Assembly (NCBI GenBank): GCA_024867545.1
Contig: JANFNE010000066.1
Span: 186,001 to 250,000, forward strand
From: Phytopythium helicoides
Taxonomy: Eukaryota > Oomycota > Peronosporomycetes > Pythiales > Pythiaceae
DNA length: 64,000 nt
Direction of reading: 5' to 3'
This document shows positions 33,689 through 43,274 of this stretch, one piece after another. A program made the translations under genes and the position numbers. Position 1 is the stretch's first letter; every line of letters starts with the position of its first letter. The notes beneath the pieces are model-generated. The model did not search any database. It saw nothing but the letters and a program-made list of their open reading frames with translations, and was not told the origin of the DNA.

Positions 33689-34569
33689 GGCGGCGAGCCG
33701 GAGCAATATCCAGCGGCGGCGGGCCGCGAAACCTGCGGAAACGCATGCGACGGCGCGGAATGTGTCGACACATTCGCAGCGCACGCGGCCGAGACGGGGG
33801 AAGGAACTGCGGAACGCGATGACCTCTGTCTTCGCGTTTCGTTGGGAGAAATCCAAAACACGGTGCGATCGACCCCGAAACCACTTGGAGTCTGTATGGG
33901 TTGACTCGACCATGCAGTCGTCAAGATATCCGCGGCACACCACCGCGCTCAAAAAAGCGGTGCAATGCTCGTCAAACGGTGCGACAGCGCCTCCACAAAC
34001 TGATAACCAACCGTCGCTTTTCTGATACGGTTGTCACTCCCAACTCGCGCAACCAAAGACTCGAAGTTGCAAGCAGAGAATAGATCGGGGCGATGCCACG
34101 TTTGGCGTTGGCATTGACGTTGGTATCAATAAGCAGGTGGCCACGACCGATTGCACGCGTGCTGCCTGCGCCGCCAAACTCAACTCTTCGCGCATCTCGC
34201 CTGGTGTGCGGAGGATCCAGGAGACAGCTCGAACCGAGCGGGCTCAGACCCGCTAGCCACCCACTACGCCAGCTACGACGTGCTTGAACGCGAACCCCTC
34301 GCCACGATATGTGGACGCATCCATGCTCGGCCAGCCCCAGCCGGTTGCTGTCAGCCCCTTCGCCCCATGTGGCGAGTATAAAATGTAGCAATTCCTGCCA
34401 CATCGCATTTCCATCACCTCCTACAGCATATGAAAATCCAACTCCCCTCGTAAAAACGCGCTGGGTAATTACCTCCCGTGCCCGCGCGCTCTCTCCCCGT
34501 TTTTTACGGATCGGCGTGCACGCGGATCTTGCCTTGAACCGCGTGGCCGTCCACGCGTCAGACAGCGGC
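33689..34569. promoter_or_regulatory. divergent intergenic region, polycystin / STT3
   Basis: Both flanking genes read outward. The part near 34449-34508 has an inverted pair, CGTAAAAACG and CGTTTTTTACG, separated by about 40 bases. The intervening DNA shows no gene. Part of this region may belong to the polycystin gene if its start lies further upstream. Confidence 0.45.
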
Positions 34570-37234
34570 ATGGCGCCCAAGAGCAAGAGCAAGAAGCGCG
34601 AGGCGGAGCCTGAGGAGCCCGCGGCCGCCGAGCCCCAGGCGGCCGAGCCGGAGACGCGCGAGCCGCGCGGAGAGAAGCCCCGCACCGTGTTCGGCGTGGC
34701 GCTGGACGCGCCAGGGGACGCCGACGATGACGCCAACGTGCTGGCGCCCACGGCCAAGTTCGCCATCCTGGGCATGATCTGCCTCATGTCGTTCGCCATC
34801 CGCCTGTTCGCCGTGGTGCGCTACGAGTCGGTCATCCATGAGTTCGACCCGTACTTCAACTACCGCACCACCAAGTACCTCGCGTCCGAGGGCTTCCTCG
34901 AGTTCCTCGACTGGTTCGACGACCGCGCCTGGTACCCGCTCGGACGCATCATCGGAGGCACCATCTACCCCGGACTCATGTACACGGCCGCGCTCGTCTA
35001 CTGGGTGCTCAACCTACTCAACATCTCCATCAACGTGCGCAACACGTGCGTCTTCCTCGCCCCCGTATTCGCCGCCAACACGGCCATCGCCAGCTACCTG
35101 CTCACCAAGGAGGTCACCAAGCGCTCGAGCGCTGGACTGCTCGCCGCTGCCTTCGCGGGTATCGTGCCGTCTTACATCTCGCGCTCGGTCGGCGGGTCCT
35201 ACGACAACGAGGGCGTCGCCATCTTCGCGCTCATCTTCGTCTTCTACCTCTGGATCAAGGCCGTGCACACGGGATCCATGTTCTGGGCCGCCAGCTGCGC
35301 GCTCTCGTACTTCTACATGGTCGCGGCCTGGGGCGGATACGTCTTTATCATCAACATGATCCCGATCTACGTGCTCGTCATGATCGTGGCCGGACGCTAC
35401 ACCCCGCGGCTGTACATCGCCTACTCGACGTTCTACGCGCTCGGCAGCCTCCTCGCCATGCAGGTGCCGTTCGTCGGCTTCAACGTCATCAAGCAGGCCG
35501 AGTGCGCAGGCTCGCACGGCGTCTTTGTGCTGCTCCAAGTGTACTGCTTCGTCAACTGGCTGCGCAACTACATTTCGGCCGCGAGTTTCCGCCGCCTCGT
35601 GGTGGTGGGCGCCACCCTCGTCGTCACGGTCGTGGCGGGCTCACTCGTTGTGCTGCAGCTCATGGGCAAGATCCAGTGGACTGGGCCGTAGTCTGACGCT
35701 GCTCGACCCGACGTACGCGTCCAAGTACATTCCGATCATTGCCTCCGTCAGCGAGCACCAGCCCACCACGTGGACGTCGTACTTCTTCGACCTGCACGTG
35801 CTCGTGCCGTTCGCCCCTGTGGGTCTGTACTTCCTGTTCACCAACCTGACGGACGGCGGCATCTTTGTGATTCTGTACGGCACGGTGGCGTGGTACTTTG
35901 CGGGTGTCATGGTGCGTCTTATGCTTACGCTGGCTCCCATTGCATGCATCCTCGGTGCGATTGGCATTTCGTCGACACTGCGCAAGTTCATGGGCATCCT
36001 GCGTCGTCCGTCGACGTACATTGTGTCCAAGAACGGCGTGCAGGACGTGCCGATGCCGTTTGCGCTCTTCGTGGTCATTGGTCTGCTGATCATGCTGCTG
36101 AGCTACACGTTCCACGCGACGTACGTGTCGTCGATGGCGTACTCTTCGCCGTCAATCGTGATTGAGGCTGGCCGCACGCACTCTGGTGAGCGCGTCAACT
36201 TTGACGACTACCGCGAGGCGTACTTCTGGCTGCGCCAGAACACAGACGCGAACGCCAAGATTCTGTCGTGGTGGGACTACGGGTACCAAATGTCGGCTAT
36301 GGCCAACCGCACCGTTCTCGTTGACAACAACACGTGGAACAACACGCACATTGCGACGGTCGGCCGTGCGCTCGCGTCAACGGAGGAGGGTGCTTACCCG
36401 ATTCTGCAGTCGCTCGACGTCGACTATGTGCTTGTGATCTTCGGTGGTGTCACGGGATACTCGTCTGATGATATCAACAAGTTCCTGTGGCCCGTGCGTA
36501 TCGGATCTGGCGTGTACCCGGATGACATGCCGAGCGAGCGCGACTACTACTCATCGGCAGGTAGCTTTGATGTCGGCCCGGGTGGCTCCAAGGTGCTGCA
36601 CAACTGCCTGGCATACAAGCTGTGCTACTACCGGTTCGGCGAGGTGGTGACGGACTACCAGCGCCCGCCGGGCTTCGACCGCGCGCGCAACACAGAGGTT
36701 GGTGTCAAGAACATCAAGCTGACGCACTTGGAGGAGGCGTTCACGTCCGAGCACTGGATCGTGCGCATTTACAAGGTCAAGAAGCAGCCAATCGTTGAGC
36801 CCACTACTGCCGCTCAGCAGGCTCGTCAGCGCGAGGACTCGGCTGCCAGCGCGGCCAAGAACGACATTTCCCAGGAGAAGACGCACTTCTGGGGCTGTGT
36901 CACGGGCGAGGACATGCTCGGCAACGACCGTGTGTACACGGGCGGCCCGAGTGGCGCCAACTACCAGCTCGCGCTGCACCATGCCAAGAGCAAGGGCAAG
37001 AAGTACTTTGCCATTTCTCGCGTCGGCTCCGAGGGCCACGCGTTCGCTTTCAACAAGCTCCCGCTGCACCCGAAGGACTTTGACGGCAACGACGAAGGCT
37101 GCCGTCGTGCCTGTCTGGACTCGAATGCGCACTCTTGCGGCTGTGCGGATGGCGGCTGCGTGGACATGAACGTCGGCCCCGGTCGTGGCCAGGAGCACAA
37201 CCGCCGCTGGGCCATCTACGAGCGCATCCAGTAA
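34570..37234 (+). CDS. STT3: oligosaccharyltransferase catalytic subunit STT3 with Cys-rich C-terminal extension
   Basis: ER enzyme that moves the glycan from dolichol to asparagine in N-glycosylation. The ATG at 34570 gives a short charged N-terminus. Membrane helices follow, with the acidic motif [10 protein letters not shown] (about residue 95). Further landmarks are the conserved [15 protein letters not shown], the VMVRLML segment and the catalytic SWWDYGYQM motif with [10 protein letters not shown] after it. One extra base around 35690 breaks the frame between KIQWTG and [11 protein letters not shown]. Removing it gives 887 residues. The last roughly 110 residues go beyond the usual STT3 end. 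They hold [13 protein letters not shown] and a cysteine cluster ([20 protein letters not shown]) and end at 37234. Function is confident; the tail is unexplained. Confidence 0.95.
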
Positions 37235-37493
37235 ATACTGCGCACAGTCTATGTGTGAGAGTGAGTGCTTCGAGGGACGCGCGATGCCCGCTTGTAGACT
37301 CGTGACCGCACAAGTGTCACGTTACGCTAACTCGAATCGAATCAATTGCACTGCTGGGCTGATTGCATCTTTCATTGCATTGCACTTCGTTGGATCCTGG
37401 GAACTAGCGCCAATCGAGGGCGCTACAGCAATCCCCCCACGAGCCTATTCATGCTGCTGCCAAGGCATTCCCGTGCCCACTTTCTTGGTCCAC

Positions 37494-38471
37494 TTACGAC
37501 GACGACTTGCTGTCGCTCGCAGCGCGCGCGGCCTCCTTCTCAGCCTCAATCTGCACGCACAGCTCATTGACCTTTTCGTCCTCAAGCGGCTAGATCAATC
37601 AAGCGACCGAGTCAGAGTCACGCACACATTCGCAACAGTACAGACAATAAGCAACCCACCGTGATCTTTCCTCCGGTCCTCACGATGGCGATCTCAATGT
37701 TCTTGCTGCCCGACTCGACGATCTCCAGCAGCGCCTTGATGGCGAGGCGCACGGCGTCCTCCTCGCTCGCGTCCTCAATGTAGTTCTTCTCAAGGAACTC
37801 GCGGATGTTGGTCGAGTTGCGGCCCGTGGCGTTGGCCTTCCAGGCCGAGAACGTGCCCGACGGGTCCGTCTGGTACAGTTGGGGGTTGCCCGCGGCGTCG
37901 CAGCCGGCAATCAGCATGGCAATACCAAACGGACGCACGCCACCGCGCTGCGTGTAGCGCTGCTGGACGCGCGCGATGTATCGCGCGACGTACTCGACCG
38001 TGGGGGCGTCCTCGACCGTGAGACGGTAGCTCTGGCACTCGAGGCGCGCCTTGTTGACCAGCACGCGCGCGTCGGCCGTGAGGCCCGCGAACGCGATCGA
38101 AATGTGGTCGTCCACCTTGCAGATCTTGCGCACCGTGCGCGGGTCCTGCAGCTTGGCCGTCTCCTTGCGCTCCACCGCGAGCACCACGGCGTCCTTGCCG
38201 CGCACGCCGACGACCACGGCGCCCTGCTCGCCTGGTCCATTAGCACGTCTATCGTCTCCTCCGCAGCGGCATCAGCGCTCCGCACCTTCTTCACTGCCTC
38301 CATGGCGTACTCGACCTGGAACAAATGTCCATCGGGCGAGAAGACGGTGATGGCGCGGTCGTATCTGTCGCGAAAGGGAGCGTCAGCCGGATCTCGCGTT
38401 CAGCCCAAGCGCTGCACCCGCCACTGGCGCCATCGCCAGCGCCAGCGCAGCAACGAGACGCACCTGGACAT
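37494..38471 (-). CDS. 20S proteasome subunit alpha-4 (PSMA7-like)
   Basis: Structural ring subunit of the 20S proteasome, found in cytosol and nucleus. Four exons fit exactly, read on the minus strand: 38464-38471, 38286-38364, 37660-38223 and 37494-37589. Together they encode 248 residues, the same length as human alpha-4. The first exon is only 8 bases (ATGTCCAG) and its codon finishes in exon 2 to give [20 protein letters not shown]. Other family text is [49 protein letters not shown] and LYQTDPSG. The last exon codes the charged tail ending in SKSSS. Intron 2 ends in GCAG and has a CTAAT branch-like motif. The gene is divergent from GCP4. Confidence 0.96.
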
Positions 38472-38635
38472 GGCGAACGAGGCGGGCGAGCGGGCTCGAG
38501 CGGCTTCTCCTGCGGCGGTGGCGTTCTTGTGAGTCGCCAAGATCCTTTGCCCCCGGATCCCCCTCGGTCGGAATTTACTTTTCTGCCTCCCCAAGTTCGC
38601 GATTTCACATTTTAGTGCGCGTCGCCAAGGGCAAC
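38472..38635. promoter_or_regulatory. short bidirectional promoter, proteasome alpha-4 / GCP4
   Basis: Only 164 bases separate the two divergent start codons, so both transcripts must start within or very near this stretch. An A/T-rich patch (GATTTCACATTTTAG) lies at 38601-38615. Confidence 0.6.
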
Positions 38636-41609
38636 ATGCACCACGAGGTGCTGCTGGCGCTGCTGGGCGTGACGGGCGACGTCGTCGAGGCGCGCGCCGA
38701 CGGCTTCTTCGTGCGCGAGGCGCTGGGCTTTGTCTCCAGGCCCTGAGCGCGCCTATGATCGACCGCGTATTGCGCCTGGGCTTCGCCTTTGCGCGCCTGC
38801 AGCGCTTCGTCGACGCCGCGCGGCACTCGGGCGGCGACCAGTGGCCCAGTCTGTATGTGCGCGCGCTCGCGCAGGGCGTCGAGAGCGTGCTGGATCGCTA
38901 CGCGGATGCCGTGGCACACCTCGAGCCAAGATCCTTGCGACCAGCGTCGTGTTCCCCCTGCCAAGCATGATGTTCGAGCTCGCAGACTTCGCCGAGGTGC
39001 TGCCCGAGCTGGCTGCGTTCATCGGCATGATCGAGGCTGCCGCGAAGCTGAAAGATCAGACTGCTGCGAATAGCACTCAAGACGAGATGCGCCAGTCCAG
39101 GATTGGAAGCGCGTGTGGCGGCGCTGTTCTGCTCGGCGAGCTTCACAAGCGCAGCGGATCCGGATTCCCGCGTATTCGCGAGTGCTTCCAGCAGCTTCTA
39201 TTTTACTGCCACAGGTACTCTGAATTGATGTGATCGTGCTGCTGGCTTTCGTACTGCTCGGTCTTACTGGTGGTATCGTAGCGTGCTCTACAAGCAGCTC
39301 ATTGCGTGGATGCTGTACGGGGAAGTCAGGGATCCATACGGCGAATTCTTCATCAAGCAGATTCGCCGCGACAACCCTGGAGCTTCAGCCGATCGACATC
39401 ACCAACAAGCAATGCACTCACACGCGGATGCATCACAAGACGCCATCAACTGGCAGCGCCAGTTTTCGATCGAGCTCAATGCCGTTCCAACGCTGTACTT
39501 TCCACCCGCTGTCGCTGAGAAGGTTTTCTTCATTGGAAAAGCGATCCACATTCTGTCGCACTCGAAGGAGTTTACTCCGGAGGACGCACAGGCGATTGTG
39601 CGAATAATGTCTGGTATAGCTTGTCGGCGCGAATTCGACGCACTTGCTCTCGAACAGGCAGTCGAACGTATTCGCGCAGATGTCGCTAGCCGGTTGCACG
39701 ATCTTGTCGTCGTGCGGTCACAGTTTACAGACTTCCTTGAGATTCTAAAGGGGTACTTTCTGCTGGCTCGCGGAGAGATTTTCCATGCGTTTATCGAGCG
39801 CAGCTTTTCTTTGATGCAGCAGAAACCCACGACGAAATCCGAAGATGACATCAACCTCGGTATTTGGAGTCAAATTGTGCGTGAGTTTTCACCAGCTTTC
39901 GGGTCCGACGAATTCAAGAAGGAGAAAAGCGCTGCGTGGACGCGATCCTTTCGCTTTCAGGTACCGTTATTGTACACTTCAGCATTTTGAGCGCTGAATA
40001 ACGGTGTTTTCCAATGTGTTTCACCAGCTTCCTCTTCAAACATTTTCCTTGCGTGGGTTTACTTCAGCAGATGGAACAGTCATTGTTGGGCTCTCACGAA
40101 CTGGTCGGGGAGGCAAGAACTTAGCTGTGGCGACAAGTGCGCCCCCAAACGCTGACTCCTCGGTGAATGTGACGGACGACGGCATTTCAATCGGGGCTAT
40201 ATGGTGGTCTCATATGCAGCAAGACCTGACCGCGTTTTCGACGGAGTTCACTGTTCAGCTTGTTTCTCCAACAAATGGTGAAGGAGCGAATCCGTCGCCT
40301 CTCGTTAATAGGAACTACCCTCGCCGTGTGGCGCTGGTATTCCGAAACGACAGTGGAAGAGCAAGTCCGGTACTGCGAAATGGTGCCTTCTCCATCGAGC
40401 AGCCTGCAGGAGCGGCCAACGTCAGTATCCAACTCGATTTCGATCTCACAGATAGTGCCCAGGATCCGAGTCAAGATCTTGGCGGTCCCTTCGAGGCGCG
40501 CATAGTGTGCAGGATAGCACCTTCACGAGGAGGGGACAAGGATGTGAGGGTTTCTTCGCCAGTGCAGGTATCGGTTGGCGAGAGCACAAGCTCACCTGCA
40601 GCAAAAGGGCTACTGAACGTTCGGATAGAATACGCGCGGCAAGAGGTTCACTCGGGGACACTAGCAACAGCGACCTCAAATGCCGACAAGCACACCTCAT
40701 GTCATGTATAAGAAGGTTGTGACCGTATTTGTCAACGACAAGTTAATTCTGCAGACACCCATCGATCTGCATGATGCACTCCGATTGTCGGCTGCGAACA
40801 GCGAGTATTGGGTTGGCCTTGCGCTTTCAAGCGGTGTTTCGGTGTCAGCGTGGAGCCTGGAGAAGTTTACTGCACGATCTAGCGCTGGGGTGAGCGGCGC
40901 TCAACAGCACCGGCTAAGCAATACCAGCGAGCCACAGCCAGCTCGAGAGCTATGGCGTGCCTTATCCCTTCACTGTGACGTTCCGTGGCCGCTGCGGCTG
41001 TTAGTGTCAACAGACTTGGTGCGATCATATGGTCACGTGTTCCAGTTCTGCTTTCGGCTCAAGCGTATCGCGTACGCTCTCGAACAAGTTTGGAAGTGTG
41101 ACACGCTACGCTCCTGCGCTCCTGCAAGCTCGCTACGCGCGCGCATGGGCTTTGTCGTACGAAACCTAGAGTTACACTTTCACGTCTCGGTGATTGAGAG
41201 CAAGTTCTCGCAGTGTATGGCTCAACTCAGTGGCGCGACGGATTTCGACCGCGTGAAGCGAATTCACGAGACGTTTGTGGCTGGAGTCGTCAAGGGCTGC
41301 TACGTGCACACCAAGACGGTGGCCACTGCCATTGACGAGGTGCTGAACGTCTGCTGGAAGTTTTCCGAGTACGTGTTGTACCAGGATTCGGTCAGCGCAG
41401 ACGTTGCCACCACGGGGATGGCGTCTCCGTCTTTATCAGCGGACCACATTGCTGCGCTAGCTGACGAGTTTCACCGGCGCTTTGAGTTTCTGAGCAGCGT
41501 GCTGCAGATCGCCGAGGCCCGCGAGCTGCTGTTCCTGCTCGAGTTCAACGAGTTCTTCTCGGCCGAGCGTGAGCGCCGCCTGCAGCAGCAGCCTCGCTCG
41601 AGGGGGTGA
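38636..41609 (+). CDS. gamma-tubulin complex component 4 with inserted lectin-like block
   Basis: Member of the gamma-tubulin ring complex that nucleates microtubules at centrosome or basal body. The start (MHHEVLLALLGVTGDV) matches the GCP4 N-terminus. The GRIP1 part includes VLYKQLIAWMLYGEVRDPYGEF, with exon 39282 joined to the previous one by an intron 39215-39281, and later FTPEDAQ and RGEIFHAFIERSF. The GRIP2 part (about 40940-41600) has VPWPLRLLVSTDLVRSYGHVF and a C-terminal LLFLLEFNEFFSAE. Between them, about 250 residues (40030-40890) resemble an L-type lectin/ConA-like sandwich (SEYWVGLALSSGVSVSAWSLEKF). Frames need correction at about 38743 and 38931 (one base missing each) and about 40695 (one extra base). 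An intron lies at about 39961-40027. The stop is at 41609. Confidence 0.88.
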
Positions 41610-42195
41610 GCTGATGAGTGACTGTCTTAGAAGAATTCGGAGTTATCGTTAGCATGCTTGCTGGCGTCGGCTATTCGTTCGCTGTGATCGCGCAACCGAA
41701 TGCACGGTGGCGAGGGAAAAAGTATTTGTTTCTGGTACCGTGTGTGGCTTCCACAGGCCATTGGGTCCGTGTTCGCTTGATTGTCGACTTTGGAAAATCG
41801 CGTCGTCCAGGCAATCGCACACATATATTTGCTGTCCTAACGCGTGAAGCGATCGTAGTGCTGGGATTGGTGGTCGTTCACGTTGACGCAAGCTTCAAGT
41901 TGGCGGAGGCCGCATCCTCCGTAACAGAATACCCCGTCTTTCTGCATGTTTACATCTGTAAATACACGCCGCGTCTCGTAAAAACAGTTCTTACCGTCAG
42001 CGTAAGAACCATTTTTACATGCTCGCCGCGAAGGGCTTCTGATGGTTGGCCGCCCTTGGCCAAGGGCCCTTGGCGCGCGGGGGCTTCATTTGCTACTGTC
42101 CAAAGCTATCAGGAAACAGGTAAGCGGCGGCGCGCCTGCGGAGGCCGCGGCTCGACTGACCGCTCGCTCGTGGCCCCGCAGATCTCTGTGCCAAG
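41610..42195. other. intergenic region with 5' flank of RPS29
   Basis: A forward frame spans most of it but shows no domain and no coding character, so I do not call it. A likely 5' UTR intron of the ribosomal protein gene runs from GTAAGCGGCG near 42120 to CCCCGCAG near 42181. The hairpin listed separately lies inside. Confidence 0.5.
41978..42018. repeat. imperfect inverted repeat, 17-base arms
   Basis: Left arm 41978-41994 (GTAAAAACAGTTCTTAC) and right arm 42002-42018 (GTAAGAACCATTTTTAC) pair at 15 of 17 positions across a 7-base loop. It lies about 370 bases after GCP4 and 180 before RPS29. It could be a 3'-end hairpin, a binding site for a dimeric factor, or a remnant of a tiny inverted-repeat transposon. 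Confidence 0.75.
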
Positions 42196-42427
42196 ATGAC
42201 CAACCTCACCTACTCGCACCCGCGCAACTACGGCAAGGACTCGCGCCACTGCCGCGTGTGCCACACGACGCGCGGCCTCATCCGCAAGTACCACCTCAAC
42301 ATGTGCCGCCGCTGCTTCCGCGAGCGCGCCACGGACATCGGCTTCGTCAAGGTGCGTCGGCTTGGCGCGCCTCCCCTCTGCGCCCGAGACTAACCTTTGC
42401 CTCTCCCCCTGCCTCCAGTACCGGTAA
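42196..42427 (+). CDS. RPS29: 40S ribosomal protein S29
   Basis: Small-subunit ribosomal protein (uS14 family), cytosolic. Exon 1 is 42196-42351 and exon 2 is 42419-42427 with only three codons (Tyr-Arg-stop), giving 54 residues. The zinc-binding pattern is intact: CRVC and CRRC, 14 residues apart, with [13 protein letters not shown] before and [11 protein letters not shown] at the end. The split just before the last two residues makes the final exon very easy to miss. Confidence 0.97.
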
Positions 42428-43274
42428 ATTCGCTATTTTGGCTGGGATGGCCCCTGCTGCGCGGAGGAGCGAGCGCGTGACGCGCGCCGCGGCTTCCGCC
42501 TCGCCGCGTCCGACGACGCGCGCGAGCAGCACAGCAACCACAGGCGGAGGTTAGATATGCAAGCGGACACGGCTTGGCCCAGCGTTGAGGACGAGGGAGA
42601 CCCAGGAGGGCTGCGGGAGCGCCGGACGCGCCGGAATCGACGCGCCGGGCGGTCGCGCGGGCCTCGCTGCCCTCGGTAATCAATGAAGCTAAGTTGAGCA
42701 ACAGCAACGAGGCCTGTCGGTGCGAGCAGTGTCATGCTTTTCATAGTGCTTGCTTGCGTGAAAGGGGGGGGAGGCCGGAGGGGCGGTGGCAGACGTCGAC
42801 AGGCAAGCAGGTCGAGATGGCTACTCCTGAATCCATGGGCCTCGGCAGCAACTTGGCCGATGCTAGCCGCAGGAAACCATTTACCCGCACACATCAGATA
42901 GCTGGACCTCCCCCACCGCAACAGCCTCACAACTACAGTCGAACAGACCGCAAAGTGCTAATGCACCTCTTCCTGAGCAAGCAAACCTTTGATGGAGTCG
43001 CCTTGCCGTCGTGCTCGAACGCCTTCAAGGGCTCGATGCCATTCCATCCACTCAGCCAGGCTCACGATGGAGTCCTCCTTCTTGACCCTGGCATTCTCTG
43101 CCTCAGCACGTCGACAGCCACTCGCCCCCGTCTGGTCGTCTACTTCTCCATCTCCACCGCAGGTTCGCATTTGGAGGATTTCGTTCCGAATTTACGTTCC
43201 ACGGTACCAAAATTGCTTGTCAGCCGGCCAGGGATCCTTCGCCCGTCGGCCGCCGCGACCCGCCCGCCCCCGCC
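42428..43274. other. intergenic region between RPS29 and TMEM131-like gene
   Basis: Forward and reverse frames are open in GC-rich text without recognisable domains. The only mildly protein-like stretch is the small minus-strand frame listed separately. Confidence 0.45.
42958..43170 (-). CDS. hypothetical 70-residue frame
   Basis: A minus-strand ATG at 43170 opens 70 codons containing AEAENARVKKEDSIVSLAEW and LEGVRARRQGDSIKG, charged and helix-like in character. I recognise no family. It may be a small gene divergent from the TMEM131-like gene, a fragment, or chance. Confidence 0.2.
   Translation of the reverse strand: MRTCGGDGEVDDQTGASGCRRAEAENARVKKEDSIVSLAEWMEWHRALEGVRARRQGDSIKGLLAQEEVH

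Noticed and set aside
33000..33884. The N-terminal 300 codons of the long minus frame that ends at 29370
   Set aside because: The text is Arg/Ala/Pro-rich and lacks polycystin features; the true first helix lies in another frame.
38226..38285. Apparent frameshift in the proteasome alpha-4 gene
   Set aside because: A GT..AG intron (38224-38285) with a branch-like CTAAT restores the family sequence exactly, so no error is needed.
41618..42199. Plus-strand frame of 193 codons between GCP4 and RPS29
   Set aside because: It crosses the hairpin and the presumed 5' UTR intron of RPS29, and shows no coding character.
42694..43270. Open plus-strand frame upstream of the TMEM131-like signal peptide
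   Set aside because: The real start with a signal peptide is at 43275 in another frame; the upstream text has no domain and is separated by the frame break.
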